Positions 35,255 to 46,959 are shown, counted from the first letter of the stretch. The stretch: DNA of 64,000 nt from Coniferiporia sulphurascens (GCA_002794785.1 NBBA01000012.1:682001-746000), one strand, 5' to 3'. Program-made: numbers and translations. Notes: generated by a model from the sequence alone, not told the origin.

Positions 35255-35700
35255 TTGCATTGTTCGGTGGGAGCTCCCATCGTTTGAATTTCGCTGGGAG
35301 CTCCCAACATAAAGCAAACGTTGGGAGCTCCCGGCGGAGCTTGAACACTGGGAGCTCCCAGCGAAGCTTGAACATTGAGAGCTCCCATCGTTTTAACTTC
35401 ACTGGGAGCTCCCATTGTTGCTTTATGTTGGGAGCTCCCGGCATTCAATCTTCGCTGGGAGCTCCCATTTTTCGGACTACATTGGGAGCTCCCATTTTAG
35501 CTTTATGTTGGGAGCTCCCGGTGAGGTTAAAGCGATGGGAGCTCCCATCTTTCGGGCTACGTTGGGAGATCCCAGTGTTCAGCTCCTAGCAAAGCTTGAA
35601 CACTGGGAGCTCCCAGCACTTTGTTTGTGATGGGAGTGCCTGCAGTTAGGTTCCAGGTGATGGGAGCTCCTGATGCTTGGTTTACATTGTGAGCATCTCT
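35255..35700. repeat. Array of the palindrome TGGGAGCTCCCA (array 2)
   Basis: About eleven exact copies of GGGAGCTCCC and several variants (for example GAGAGCTCCC, GGGAGATCCC) recur every 28-35 bp. Spacers differ from array 1 (AACATAAAGC, GAAGCTTGAACAC, CGTTTTAACTTC), so only the palindromic core is shared. It lies about 600 bp beyond the KDZ transposase. Isolated further copies occur at about 35890 (partial) and 36593. Confidence 0.85.
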
Positions 35701-36239
35701 CAAATTCTATTTTTATATAGGTGCTTATTCAAACTCCCTCCACTGGTGTCAGCCTTTGGACAGAGCTTATGTCAGTGTACCTGTTTGGACTCTGATGCAA
35801 GTAGCATTCTGATGGTAGTGCAAGCTGGTGGGTCCCTGCATCCCTTTGACTGCAGCTCCCATACACACTTACTTATGTGAGCTCCCATAGTAAGTTTATG
35901 ATGGGAGCATTGTTGAAGTTTGAGCTCGATGCCGAGACAGCATCGGAGTTTGAATAATTTTTCGTAGTATTTTTTCCTGTTGTATGTGCGCTCAGTTTCC
36001 CTCATGCAATTATCTACTGGTTAAACGATATACTTGGATACGGAGTGCATTCGCTTGCGCCATGAATTGCTGAATTCCAACAAGCATGGCTTGAGGCAGA
36101 CTAAAATCAGATATGGTAGAGACATGATGAAGAAGATTAGGTGAAATACAATTTTTTTTTGTGTACCAATAAAAGATCTGTAGTGGGGACATATTAGGCC
36201 TGATAGTCACAATGCTCACAGGAAGCACACTTAGATTTT
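35701..36239. other. Unassigned sequence right of the palindrome array
   Basis: No coding or RNA feature supported. At 35855-35905 CAGCTCCCATACACACTTACTTATGTGAGCTCCC resembles, in reverse, the start of array 1 (CACATACATTAAGTGGGAG) and could mark the right edge of a transposon; this is weak. A T-run lies at 36152-36160. Confidence 0.35.
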
Positions 36240-37282
36240 TTACTGAGCACAACAATAATAGTGGTGTTCCTTTGAGCAGACTAGGTGCACACATTGGGTA
36301 CATGCATTTTGGAATTTACATTTGCAGGCATGGTTTCCAAGACAATTGTGAACGTGTTTGTTGTTAGGATTGGCTGGTAAAGTACAGTTTTTAGCGACTA
36401 TACTTGCCACACAATACATTACAAGGCCCCACTGGGGCTGCTCTGTGATTCTATTAGGCATACTGGCTGTCGACGCATTAGCATTAACCACATATTTAGG
36501 CCATAAAATGCTGGGAAATCCCATGCAGACCCCTACCACTCCGTGACAGTTGTTCCATGGGAGATCCCACATTCTGGCAAGAATGCAGGCTCTGGGAGCT
36601 CCCACAGGTATGGGATGCCCACTCTGCAGGAGGGGTCTTTAGGCCTAATTACGATGCCAAAAATTAGGTCTAAGAGGTCCCCATTATAGGGGGTGCCTGA
36701 AGTGCATGACTCAATATGATGGTTCTTCATTCATCCAACACATTAGGAGTTCTCTGTCCATGTTCATCATCTGAGGTGTTCCTTCTTCTCTTCAATCTAC
36801 TGTTGTATTTCCTTTGGCTACAAAGTTGTTCATGTATGCGAACATTTGTTCTTGTAATTGCTTATTGATATTGTGAACTATTTGGTTGGTGTTCTTAGCA
36901 TAATCGGTTTGTGCTATCACTGTTCATTGATAACATAAGTTATTATGTGGCTGATTACATATCCTAGTTCTGATGTAAGCATTGATTACCCACTTGTTTA
37001 ATTGGTAAGAGAACATTGTGGCTTTGTGTTTGATTACAATTTCTTGTTTGTCCATTACTGGTATTTCCCTTGTAGTATGATTGAATATGATTTGACAGTT
37101 ATCGTATCCTGCGTTTGTGCCTATTGTTGCACATGCTATGTTGAATACCTTCCAGCTAATTAGATTTGCATCTTTACATCGCTGACACATTCCCTGGGTA
37201 TCTATTACATTTATGGGTCTCTCCATGTCAATCTTGCTAATCCATCGATCCGGCGATCACAATTTTCATTAATTTACTAACA
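36240..37282 (-). mobile_element. LTR II-related copy 3, diverged and left-truncated
   Basis: The right end (37282, plus-strand sequence AATTTACTAACA) matches the start of LTR II copies 1 and 2, and LINE A sequence follows at 37283. The minus-strand ORF from 37226 (MERPINVIDTQGMCQRCKDA) is clearly homologous to the LTR II protein. Homology fades towards 36650, where frames carry a Cys-rich segment (HACKCKFQNACTQCVH near 36330) not seen in the other copies. The left boundary is unclear. Confidence 0.55.
36924..37226 (-). pseudogene. LTR II-embedded unknown protein, copy 3 (N-terminal 100 residues)
   Basis: It starts 56 bp from the LTR end, the same distance as in copies 1 and 2. It shares the CQRCKDA motif, the NAGYDNCQI-F-HTTRE segment, HKATMFSYQLN and a YQ-ending block, but with many substitutions, so the protein sequence has been kept between distant copies. 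It stops at 36924 where copy 2 continues. Function unknown. Confidence 0.55.
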
Positions 37283-38079
37283 GGTCCCTACAGGGGTTAC
37301 TGGCTGAGCTTCGACTCAGCCTACCGATGCAGACATGGCCTGATCTCCCACTGCAGGTGGCACAACCACCCACCCTGGCCAGCACAGTCAACCTCTCATA
37401 TCCTTGGCAGTTGCGAAACTTTCCAGCCCTGGATACGGCATGTCTGGCCCAAGAGTGACCCCCTCCCTGTCCACCATACCGAATGGGTGGACGAGACCCA
37501 CCTCCTGGTCTTAAGGCGCTGGCTATGCCTTACAGACCACCTCAACCAGATGTCCGACCACACAGCTGGGGCGATTCGCCTCGCCTTTGCGACCATGGAC
37601 TTGGATGGACTCTCGACCGACAACGACCTGGACTTGGACACCCTCCAGGGCTACATGTGCAGGTTGCTCAGATCCAGGACTCAGGACGTGGACCCGGCCC
37701 TTTTGGAGCTCTCAGGTATGCTCCCACCATTTCCCTCTGACTCTTGACTGCCTTTTGGATTCCCCATCGGTTTCTTCTATGGCACTTGCAGCCACTCCTT
37801 TCCTCTTCTAAGGGACACTCTTTTCCTGATCTTGTTTCAACTTGGCTTGGTTTCCTGTAGTTGCAATATGTATGCCTCCTTCTTTCTCTCTCCTAGTTAT
37901 CCCTAATAGGGCGTGTAAGTACACTAGGCCTCCCCTGGGAGGCATGTGCCCCGCCCAGTTTTGCTCGATGAGCGATGATGGGTGCCTCAGTAGTTAGGTA
38001 GTTTACAGGCGGCCCCTTCAGGGCTGCAGGTGTATTATGTAACTCAGTAGGAATAATAAATTTTAAAAAAAAAAAAAAA
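37283..38079 (+). mobile_element. LINE A 3' end (ORF2 tail, 3' UTR, poly(A))
   Basis: It starts directly at the LTR II copy 3 boundary and reads GPYRGYWLSFDSAYRCRHG, SHCRWHNHPPWP, then ALLELSGMLPPFPSDS and a stop near 37746. A 3' UTR follows, ending GTAGGAATAATAAATTTT plus an A-run (38066-38079). The coding part is open. The 3' UTR subtype (TAGGTAGTTTACAGGCGGCCCC) matches the copy ending at 8396. Confidence 0.87.
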
Positions 38080-38727
38080 TATTCCAGCCTTGGATACAAC
38101 ATGTCTGGCCCCCTCGTGTCCCCCTGCCTGTCCACCACTCTGAGTGGGCAGATGAGTGCCGCCTCCCTGTCTTGTGCTGCTGGCTTAGGCTGACAGGGCA
38201 CCTCAACTGTATTTCTGACCATACCGCAGGATCCATCCGCTTGGCTTTTGCTGCCATGGACCTGGACGGCCACCCAACCGATGAAGGACTCGACCTGGAC
38301 CTCCTTAGGGGATACATGCATCGCTACCTCAGACCACGAACTCAGGACATGGACCCAGCCCTTTTGGAGCTCTCAGGTGCGCTTCCTCACCTTCCCTCTG
38401 ACTTGTGATTGCCTTTCAGTTTCCACATCGATTTCCTGAATGGCATCCACGCCCCCCCATTCTCAATTCTAATCTACTCCTTTACCTGCATTTATTTGCC
38501 TTGGCATGGGTGTAGAGATATGTATTCCTCCTTCTTTCTTTTCACTTACCAATAGGGCATGTAAGTACACTAGGCCTCCCTTGGGAAGCACATGCCCTGC
38601 CCAGTTTTGCACGATGAGCAATGACGGGTGCCTCTGTAGTTATGTATTTTACAGGCGGCCCCTCTGGGGCCGCAGGTGTATTATGTAATTCTGTAGGAAT
38701 AATAAAAAATGAAAAATGAAAAAAAAA
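38080..38727 (+). mobile_element. LINE A 3' end, second tandem fragment
   Basis: A 5'-truncated LINE starting in the tail region (FQPWIQHVWPPRVPLPVHH) runs through ALLELSGALPHLPSDL (stop near 38408). It ends AATAATAAAAAATG plus an A-rich run at 38719-38727. It abuts the A-tail of the previous fragment on its left and another LINE on its right. Confidence 0.85.
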
Positions 38728-39228
38728 CCTCATGAATACGACACCAGATGCAAGGGGGACTACCTCCCAGATGCAGACCAACTATACTGGACACCCTCAC
38801 CTGCCGCTTCTCAGAAGTGGGATGCAATGGCCTTGTCGCCCCACACCCCCGCCCCTGCCCAAATGCACCCCACTCACCATTGGATGGCTTTTTGGATGAC
38901 CTCACTGATCTTTGCTCCGGCTACTTTGAAGCTGTGGTCAACACTGCCCCCGGTGGGAGCCATGAACAGGCAGTGGTGCAACTCCTTGGGCAAATGGCTT
39001 ACATTGTGCTCAAGACACTCAATGTTAGTAAATTGATGAAAATCATGATTGCCAGATCAATGGATTAGCAAGATCGACATGGCAAGACCCATAACTCTAA
39101 TAGATACCAGGAACCTATGCCAACGCTGTAAAGATGCAGATCAAGTAGCATGGAAAGCGTTTAACATTGCATGTGCAACAGTAGGACAGAATGCAGGATA
39201 TGACAACTGTCAAATTACATTCAATCAT

Positions 39229-39769
39229 TGTTAAGCTCAACAGTTACACGATGATTGACGTCAGGGCTTCCTGATCGTTGGGGCTGATAGTACAGCAATG
39301 GGGCTTCCTGGATGTCGTAAGTCGAAGGTGATCGTCAGCAGGGCTTCCTGATCGACGATGTGGACATGGTAGGCTTCTTCAGAGGAGTCGGGTTACAACG
39401 AAATGGCAGGTGACCAGCAGGCATGCAGTAGACTGGTGAGGAGCAGATAATGGGCTTGTATGAACAAAGAGCACAAGCTTAGGGCTTGTGCTACCAACTT
39501 TACAGGCTTATATGCTACTCTATGTGTTTACTACTGTAGCTGCTTGTCTGCAGTCGTTTACATGGCATGGAAGGTCATGGAAACACAAGGAATGCGATCA
39601 GTAAGCAAAGCACATTATGATGGTGCGATAAGGCGTCATCATGGCGTCTTATGGTGTAAGGTGAAATAAGGATGAGTAAGGAAGAGGAATGGGGGAGTTG
39701 CGCTGACTGATGAATGATGAAGAGGACATGAGTCAGCGCAATAAGGGGAAGTAAAGGAAAATTGTAACA
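39229..39769 (-). mobile_element. LTR I solo LTR, copy 4 (541 bp)
   Basis: TGTTAAGCTCAACAG ... AAAATTGTAACA with the perfect duplication ATCAT (39224-39228, 39770-39774), inside the ORF of LTR II copy 2. Confidence 0.93.
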
Positions 39770-39959
39770 ATCATACTACAAGGGAACAACAAGTGGCAGA
39801 AAGGCTAGAAGTAATAATCGAACATAGAGCAACTATGTTCTCATACCAATTGAATAGATATGTAATCAGCGCTCACACAAGAACTAAGATTTATAATCAA
39901 CCACATAATGAATTATGTTATCAAAGGGCGGTTATTACATCAACTGATTATGCAGAAGC

Positions 39960-40516
39960 TGTTACAATTTTCCTTTACTTTCCCTTATGCACTGACTCAC
40001 TTCCCTTTCGTCATCATCAGTCAGCGCAACTCCCCCATTTCTCTGCCTTACTCATCCTTATTCGCCTTGCGCCATAAGACGCCATGATGATGCCTTCTTG
40101 CACCATCATGACGTGCTTTGCTTACTGATACCTTCAACTGTATTACCAAGACACTCCTTGGGGTTCCATGACCTTCCATAGTCATGTAAACATACTAATA
40201 CACGACCCTACAGTAGCAAACACATAGAGTAGCATATAAGCATGTAACTTCAGTAGCACAAGCCCTAAGCTTGTGCTCTTTGTTCATACAAGCCCATTAT
40301 CTGCTACCGCCCATCTACTGTGTGCCCTTTGGCCATTAGTTGCTTCGTCGTAACCTGACTCGCTACAGAAGCCTACTGCGTCCACATTGTCGATCAGGAA
40401 GCCCCACCGACAATCACCCTCGACTTACGACATCTAGGAAGCCCCGTTGCCGTACCATCAGTCCCGATGATCAGGAAGCCCTGACGTTGATCACCACGTA
40501 ACCGTTGAGCTTAACA
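39960..40516 (+). mobile_element. LTR I solo LTR, copy 5 (557 bp)
   Basis: TGTTACAATTTTCC ... GTTGAGCTTAACA with the perfect duplication GAAGC (39955-39959, 40517-40521). Inserted opposite to copy 4, only about 190 bp away, in the same host LTR. Confidence 0.93.
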
Positions 40517-41534
40517 GAAGCGGCACACCAAATAGTTCATACTATCAATAAACAATTACGAGAACAATTATTCACATACAAAGCCAACTTCATAGCCAAA
40601 GGACACACAACAGTAGATCGAAAGGAACCAAATCAAAGACAGGAGTTAGTACCAATAGATAAGGAGATCATAATACAATGGTTCAATGATGAACCGTCAT
40701 ATAGAGTCACACCTGGGTATAGCAGGATAATGAATATAAACGCTATAGGGCCTGAGGAGCTCTTTATGCCATTAGACGATAGGACACCAGAACGAACCCC
40801 TTTCAATGCAACAATGGAATTGACTCAATATTAGTCTATGGTAATAAGTAACAAGCCACAACAAGATAAGATTAAGAAGGCTAGCATAATCACTGAGCCA
40901 CACAAGTATATCTAAGCATTCAGCTAAGAATAGCTGATGGAAGCATGGTGATCAATTGAAGATGCAATTGATGGGAGCCAAGTATAGCACATCACACAGC
41001 AGAACCAATTAGGAAATAAGGAGAAGCATCATAGGTATAGTAGTATCTGAGAATGGTTAACTTAGGTATTATACTGTATGACTCGATGGAAACTCAAGGA
41101 AGGTTCTGGCATAAGATAAAGATAGCACGGTAGGCTGTAGAACATACCGGAATATTTTACTGACTCATAAGAAGCTAAGAATAGTAAATAGCATGTACAG
41201 GATTGTACCGGAACATTCTTATGACTTATAAAGCAAGAGTAGTATGTTGTAGTATCTACCAGAACATAGTAAATAGACTACAACATGTAGGGTATAAAAG
41301 CCCAACGTAAAATTGCGATAAAAAGCAGTTTAATTCATCTCTTGTCTCTTACCACCATCATCAGCTCTAACACTCTAGCGAGTAAAGGGTACCAAGCCTA
41401 CCCTAAACTAACTAGTAATATTGTGTGAATCTGTTATCACTTGTTTCTAACCCTTAATCAGGGAGCGAATCTAACACTTGACACCCTTCACAGGGCCAGG
41501 AAGGATGACCTCCACCCCACCCGGGCGATGTTCG

Positions 41535-42103
41535 ATGCGATCATTGTTAAGCTCAACGGTTACGCGGTGATCAACGTCGGGGCTTCCTGATCGTTGAGAC
41601 TGATAGTACGGCAACAGGGCTTCCTAGATGTCGTAAGTCGAAGGTGATCGTCGATGGGGCTTCCTGATCGGCAATGTGGATGCGGTAGGCTTTCTATAAC
41701 GAGTCGGGTTACGACGAAGCGACTAATGGCCAAGGGGCACACAGTAGACTGGTGGTAGCAGATAATGGGCTTGTAGGAACAAAGAGCACAAGCTTAGGGC
41801 TTGTGCTACTGAAGTTACATGCTTATATGCTATTCTATGTGTTTGTTACTGTAGCAACTTGGTTAGGTGTGTTTACCAGACCATGGGGGTCATGGAACTC
41901 AAGGGAGTGCCTTGGTAATACAAGTACGGTGATCAGTAAGCAAAGCACGTCATGATGGTGCAAGAAGGCGTCATCATGGCGTCTTATGGCGCAAGGCGAA
42001 TAAGGGATGAGTAAGACAGAGGAATGGGGGAGTTGCGCTGACTGATGATGGCGAAGAGGAAGTGAGTCAGCGCAGGAAGGGGAAGTAAAGGAAAATTGTA
42101 ACA
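41535..42103 (-). mobile_element. LTR I solo LTR, copy 6 (569 bp)
   Basis: TGTTAAGCTCAACGG ... AAAATTGTAACA with the perfect duplication ATCAT (41530-41534, 42104-42108). It splits LINE A2 ORF1 between the FDAI and YQHTGEGGFDLP segments. Confidence 0.93.
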
Positions 42104-43171
42104 ATCATTGCCTACCAGCACACGGGGGAGGGAGGTTTTGACCTCCCATACCCCTTCCAACCAGCTTGCCCCCAGCAGAGACCCCCGGCCACCACCCGGA
42201 CCCCTGGCACCATCCCCATGACCCCGGAGATGAAGGCGCTGACTGATGCAGTCAAATGCCTGACTACTGATGTGGCTTCTATTTCCCATCAGATGTCTTC
42301 TCTCAGCTCTAGGCCCACCCCTTGACAACAGCAGCAGCAACAGCAACAGCCCACCCCCCAGGTGACAATCATGGCCGCCCCCACCTCCTATGCCCAGGTG
42401 GCCACAGCAGCAGCCCCTCCGACCTCCACCAACCCTACCCCAGTGGCACCTGCTGCTGGGGTGGTCATCAACCCGGCACAGAAGAAGAAGAAGAAGAAGA
42501 AGAAGCACACATGGCAGGTGCCCCCCCCCTCCCACCATGTATGCCAAGGACCCAACACTGGTCCTCTCACCAGGCACCGGCCTCTCAACACACCTCCAGA
42601 AACCCACCATGGTCCTCACAAACATTGCACATGAGTTGTTTGCCTCCCTCCTGACTGCAGACCAAGTTGTGGTCCTTGCCTCATCATTTAATGTGAAGGG
42701 GAACCTTGTGACTATGTTTGCCCAGCGCCCATACTCCACTAACCTGTCCACAGCTATGATCATTGATCGGCATGCAGCCGCTTTCGCACTCCATATGCAT
42801 GACAGGTGCACAACCAAGGGGGCCTCGGCCCCTGAGGTGTTCCAACTGACCCCCTCCCATGTTCAGCCTAGGTCCTCCTTGTGGATATCCATGGTACCCT
42901 GCAAAGACTACCACTTTGGCCAGAACAAGCACACCATTTCCAAGGCTGCCCTCCTCAAGGAAGTCCGACACAACCCATTGCTCCGCCTTCTGGACTTCGT
43001 GGTTGACCCCCACTTCACTGCAACCCCTGACCACCTGCCCTCCCTGCACATGTGCCCAGTTGCCTTCTCCTTCATTGACCCAGATGGGTCCATACACAAG
43101 CACTTCCTTAAGTGCCCATGCATCTGGCTCTTCGGTTCCTCCCTCCGCCTCTCAGTCCCACCCATTCGCCC
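42104..43171 (+). pseudogene. LINE A2 ORF1, middle part
   Basis: The frame reads YPFQPACPQQRPPATTRTPG, a DVASISHQMSSLSSRP block with a TGA stop just before a glutamine run (42322-42324), a lysine run encoded by AAG repeats (about 42481-42507), then MYAKDPTLVLSP, LLTADQVVVLASSFNVKG, MIIDRHAAAF, the SHVQPRSSLWISMVPCKDY block and RLSVPPIRP. The 8.47-kb transposon then interrupts it; the zinc knuckles follow at 51646. Frame changes near 42530 add to the damage. The role would be RNA binding, as for other LINE ORF1 proteins. Confidence 0.83.
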
Positions 43172-43189
43172 ATCAGGAAAAACCCAAAA

Positions 43190-43340
43190 TACTATATAGT
43201 ACTATATAACACTATATAATTAAAATAGGGCCCATAGGTAAAATAGGTTAATCCAGCCCTTCTTGGTCATATATAGTACTATATAGTAGGCCCCCTTACT
43301 ATATAGCACTATATAGCACTATAATAGTGCTGTATAGCCC
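43190..43340. repeat. Left subterminal ACTATATAG-type repeats
   Basis: At least eight occurrences of CTATATAG or CTATATAA in both orientations within 150 bp, just inside the left inverted repeat. The right counterpart is at 51425-51625. Likely sites for the cognate transposase, or hairpin-prone DNA. Confidence 0.7.
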
Positions 43341-43344
43341 CCTT

Positions 43345-44689
43345 TCTCCACTATTTTGTACTATTTTCCAACTATTTTTCACTATTTTTTGTCTACTTTC
43401 AACTATTTTCTCACTATTTATGACTATCTCCTACTATTTCCAGCTATTTCTGACTATATCTGACTATTTCCCACTATCTCTGACTGATAATCTCCCTGAT
43501 GCTGCTGGTCATATGGTTGATCAAATTCTTTGTCTAGTCCTTTCAGAGAAAATATGTTCTATTTGGTTATAATATACAGACATCTAACTCTTCAAGTCAG
43601 GTGTATGTAAGTATGACTGAAGAGAAGCATAAAAGCTGGAAAATCAGTGGTCAGTGGGACCAAAACATCCTAAGCAACTATAAAAAAGAAACACTCTATG
43701 GGCATGGTAGCAGGAGCTGTCACTAAAGTCTTTTTTAGTGAGTGCATAACTAAATTAGCTATAAAGAGATGTTCAACAGATTTGTGAAACCTTACTCACC
43801 TATATGAGTAGACCTCCTAGATGTTCAAATGGAATGGCAGATGAATCTAAGAGTCAGTCAAAATAAATGGAAAGAATTACATCATAGATTGTTTATAAAA
43901 TGTGATATGCACTGGTGACAATGGCAAGGCTATTTTGGAAAGCAATGCCAAAGTCAAATGAGGGACAGGCCAGATATGGCTTTAATGATGTACTCCCAAG
44001 GACATGCAAACCAACAAGCATGATAAGCATTGGGTCCTTCTGGGAGGAAGAAGTAATGGTGCAGAAATCTGAAGTCAAGAAATGATGCATTGCAAGCATG
44101 CTATGTGGGAGTGAATATGGAGGGGAGAAAGTAGTATTATCTATCAGTCTCCTTCTCCACTTCCCAAGACATATTTTTATGATCTAGGATAACCAAAATC
44201 CCAAATGTGGAATATTTGCAAATGGGATGATGGTGGTAAAAGGAAAAGAAGCAGAAGACCCTGAGTCAAATTTATAGAAGTTTGTCACATGACAGGCAAA
44301 TATCCACAAACAGAGATATATAAGGAAATATTTCTCACATATTGCATAAACCTGCCCAGCTTGTTTATTGCCTCTACAAGCCCTCAATCACTCACTTTGC
44401 CAGGGACTTACCTCACATGGACATTTTACTTTTGGGATATTTTCTGGGAGTTGACCAGTCCCCAAATAACCAAAGTGATGTGTCATGCAAGACCCTGCCA
44501 AAAATGAGAATCACAGGGAAAAATTACTTGCTGGAAGGAAAGCCCTAGTAAGAAAATGTCACTCACTCTTCTGGTATAACTTATAGTGCTCAGGTATTTA
44601 AGGAGGAGGTTTTGATGGCTCTGTAGAAAATACAGTCACACTCTCAGTAGCTGCTGGTATGGCTTATATGGTCCAAAATAAGTTGCATC
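43345..44689. other. Unassigned interior of the 8.47-kb transposon
   Basis: A pyrimidine-rich stretch (43345-43480, repeated CTATTT/ACTATTTC) is followed by AT-rich DNA. A short frame near 43490 (DNLPDAAGHMVDQILCLVL) might be another captured coding piece, but I cannot place it. Nothing else is supported. Confidence 0.4.
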
Positions 44690-46190
44690 ATATCTGATCC
44701 ATCTTCTTAACAGATGGTTCAAAGGTGGAGGTGCAGACACCAGATGGAACCTGTGCAAGTGTGGCAACACCTAATCCTGCATTGGGTACTGCAGGACCAA
44801 TGTCTGGCTCATCAGATTGGAATCCTTCTTATGCAGCTGCACTCAAGAACAAAGGCAGCAATTGGCATCTAGAATTCAACATGGATGGTCATATTCTCCC
44901 TTTGGATATGACTATCTATGGGGCAGTACACCAACATGATGCTCACAAGTCTCCGGGGGCACCGTCCCGTCAAATATGATCTGGCAAGAAGTGTATACCG
45001 TGAAATACAAGAAAGTAACCGGCCCTCAACAGGTTGCCAAAAGTAAGTCTGGTGTGCCCTTTGGCCTGATTTACATTCGACTTAACCCTCATAAGCCACA
45101 GTTGATCCCCCATCATGGGCAAGATCACCTGTATTAAATAAATATAATGAATGTACTAAGTATAGAGGTGGTCATATGAACAACCATCTTACTAAGTGAA
45201 CGATAATGCAACGATAATGCCATAGGAATAGGAGTTATGATAGTTATAGTATATGTAGCTCATGGTAGATGTATATAAGGAGAGCTGGTCTCTACTACAA
45301 AATACATCGTTTATGCTGATAACACACCTTCACCTCTCTCTCACCACTGCACCTCATTGTCTACCACAATGTGCATAGATTTTAAGAACCTGTCTCTTTG
45401 CCAGCCTCCCTTCATGATGAGTCATTGTACTCGAAAATTCTTAAGCTTTTGTGCATCCTACACAGACTGAACGCAGACATTAATGACAATAGCTTTTCGA
45501 GTGCCTGGCCACATCCTGAGACAGCTTTTATTAGTAATAGATTGACCGCTAAGTTGACTCATCAGCTAGAAGAGCCGATGATCGTAGCTAGGTGCATAAT
45601 TTGACATTGCTTTAGCTATGTGTCCTCTTTTTGTTTTCAGCTCCTGCCTTCCAGAGTGGGCCATGGATCTCCCACTTCATTTCCCTTTCTTATTCCCACT
45701 CTCTACACACTTCTCATTCCTACAGTCAACATCCTTCGGATATGCGCACCTCGTTTTAAAATGGCAGAGCCAAAATCGTGCCCAGGAGACGTCTTGGAGA
45801 GACGACACATTTGGTTTCCTTGGGTGCTTGCAAAGGCAAAAGATTCAGATATCAAGAAAGCATATACTTGAGTCCGCTTTCAAAGTGTTCGAGCTTTATG
45901 GATTGTCTTCATCGATTTTGGAGGTTGAGTACTTTGATGAGGTTGGAACTGGATTAGGTCCGACACTTGAATTCTATTCCATGGTGTCCAAGGAGTTCGC
46001 AAGGCGGGACTTGAAGATTTGGCAAGACACTGACACTACTCATCCTGGCGTTTATGTTCTGCATCCCACCGGTCTCTTCGCTCCAGTGGGGCCGTCTGAT
46101 ACCACAGCTGACTGTGGAGAAAAGTGTACCTATGTATTCAAGATTATCGGTCAATTCGTCACAAAGGCGATGCTCAATTCTCATCAGCTG
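44690..46190 (+). pseudogene. ufd4: Ufd4/TRIP12-type HECT E3 ubiquitin ligase fragment (captured)
   Basis: Ufd4 ligases ubiquitinate substrates of the ubiquitin-fusion degradation pathway. Visible pieces are SYAAALKNKGSNWHLEFNMD with ILPLDMTIYGAVHQH (44830-44955); IWQEVYTVKYKKVTG after a one-base frame change; LTR III (45132-45387); LLCILHRLNADINDN with KLTHQLEEPMIVA; a splicable intron (about 45589-45650); CLPEWAMDLPLHFPFLFP; and the HECT N-lobe start (RKHILESAFKVFELYG, VEYFDEVGTGLGPTLEFYS, FKIIGQFVTKAMLNS). Homology stops near 46190, before the catalytic cysteine lobe, so no ligase activity is possible. Retained introns show DNA-level capture. Confidence 0.85.
45132..45387 (+). mobile_element. 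LTR III, copy 2 (256 bp)
   Basis: The same termini as 112-368 (TATTAAATAAATATAA ... GATTTTAAGA) and a perfect 5-bp duplication ACCTG (45127-45131, 45388-45392). Many CpG sites of copy 1 are TG or CA here (AACGAACG versus AATGAATG; CGTGCGTAG versus TGTGCATAG). It splits the captured Ufd4 piece, so it arrived after that DNA existed as a Ufd4 copy. Confidence 0.78.
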
Positions 46191-46939
46191 CCGTGCTTGT
46201 CGGACGGATTTCATCACAAAAGAAACTGGTCACATCACAAATTTGCAAAGGTGGTGGGACTTCAGAGGGAAGGATGGACTGGAGGTGTGCAAGGTAGTCT
46301 GGGAGGCCCCATGTTATGAACATTGGGAGCTGCATGTTATTGTAGTATGCGCTGTGAGTATTTCATGAGCCGGAGCCCAATGGACCACCAGAGTTCCCAG
46401 AGCCATTGGCATTTCGTGTGCCATGGTTGTGCGTTGTTGAGTTATGTTGGCTTTGTCCAAGTGCCGACTGCGGTGCATGTTGACTCTGGGTATTAGAGTC
46501 AGATTTACCTTGATAAGTGTACTGATTTGGATGCTTCTTAGTGGCTAACGACCCTTGTATTAGTGATTAGATAGCAAACAGTGTCAGCTTTGAGCGAGTA
46601 AGTTGGAGAACTGGTAAAACGCACCCTGCTTTTCGGTGAAATGGATAGTGTCCTCTTTTGAGCAGAATGACATATGTGTGCCTTGCACATAATCCGCACT
46701 TGAGGTGCACATACATCTGTTCAGCTTGGACCCAGGAAACAGTTTGCAATGAGTTACTTACAAGCTTGCCCATCCCATAAGCGGGTTCTCCCATTGTCCG
46801 CCTCCCTGCAGAATGTCAAAGTCGATCCTCCACTTTTCTCCTCATGCACCTCTGTTCTGCATCATACTCCGTGTCGGCTTGTAGGCTCTCACAGTCCTGT
46901 GTCGCAGCTCGCCTGTTCACCTTATTCAGTATCATTTGT
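46191..46939. other. Unassigned DNA between captured gene pieces
   Basis: No convincing ORF or RNA gene. It lies between the Ufd4 and carrier fragments. It could be captured non-coding flank or element-specific sequence. Confidence 0.35.
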
Positions 46940-46959
46940 GATAGATATACCCGAGACAA

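Larger units (their letters stand above)
39069..40834 (+). pseudogene. LTR II-embedded unknown protein, copy 2 (split by two solo LTRs)
   Basis: Three coding pieces, 39069-39228, 39775-39959 and 40522-40834, make one frame of about 215 residues from MARPITLIDTRNLCQRCKDA to NATMELTQY once the two LTR I insertions are removed. Codons that are TGA in copy 1 are CGA here, so this copy preserves the ancestral reading. The protein is polar, with CQRC near the N-terminus and no membrane segment. I do not recognise a family. It lies upstream of the LTR TATA box, hence inside U3 if the LTR reading is right. The insertions prevent expression of this copy. Confidence 0.62.
39023..41476 (+). mobile_element. 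LTR II, copy 2 (about 1.35 kb own sequence, hit by two LTR I copies)
   Basis: It starts TGTTAGTAAATTGATG and ends GAGCGAATCTAACA. Flanks CTCAA (39018-39022) and CTTGA (41477-41481) differ by two transitions, a possible decayed 5-bp duplication. Without LTR I copies 4 and 5 its length is about 1346 bp, close to copy 1. The TATA box (GGTATAAAAGCCC, about 41291) lies about 180 bp before the 3' end. Confidence 0.78.
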
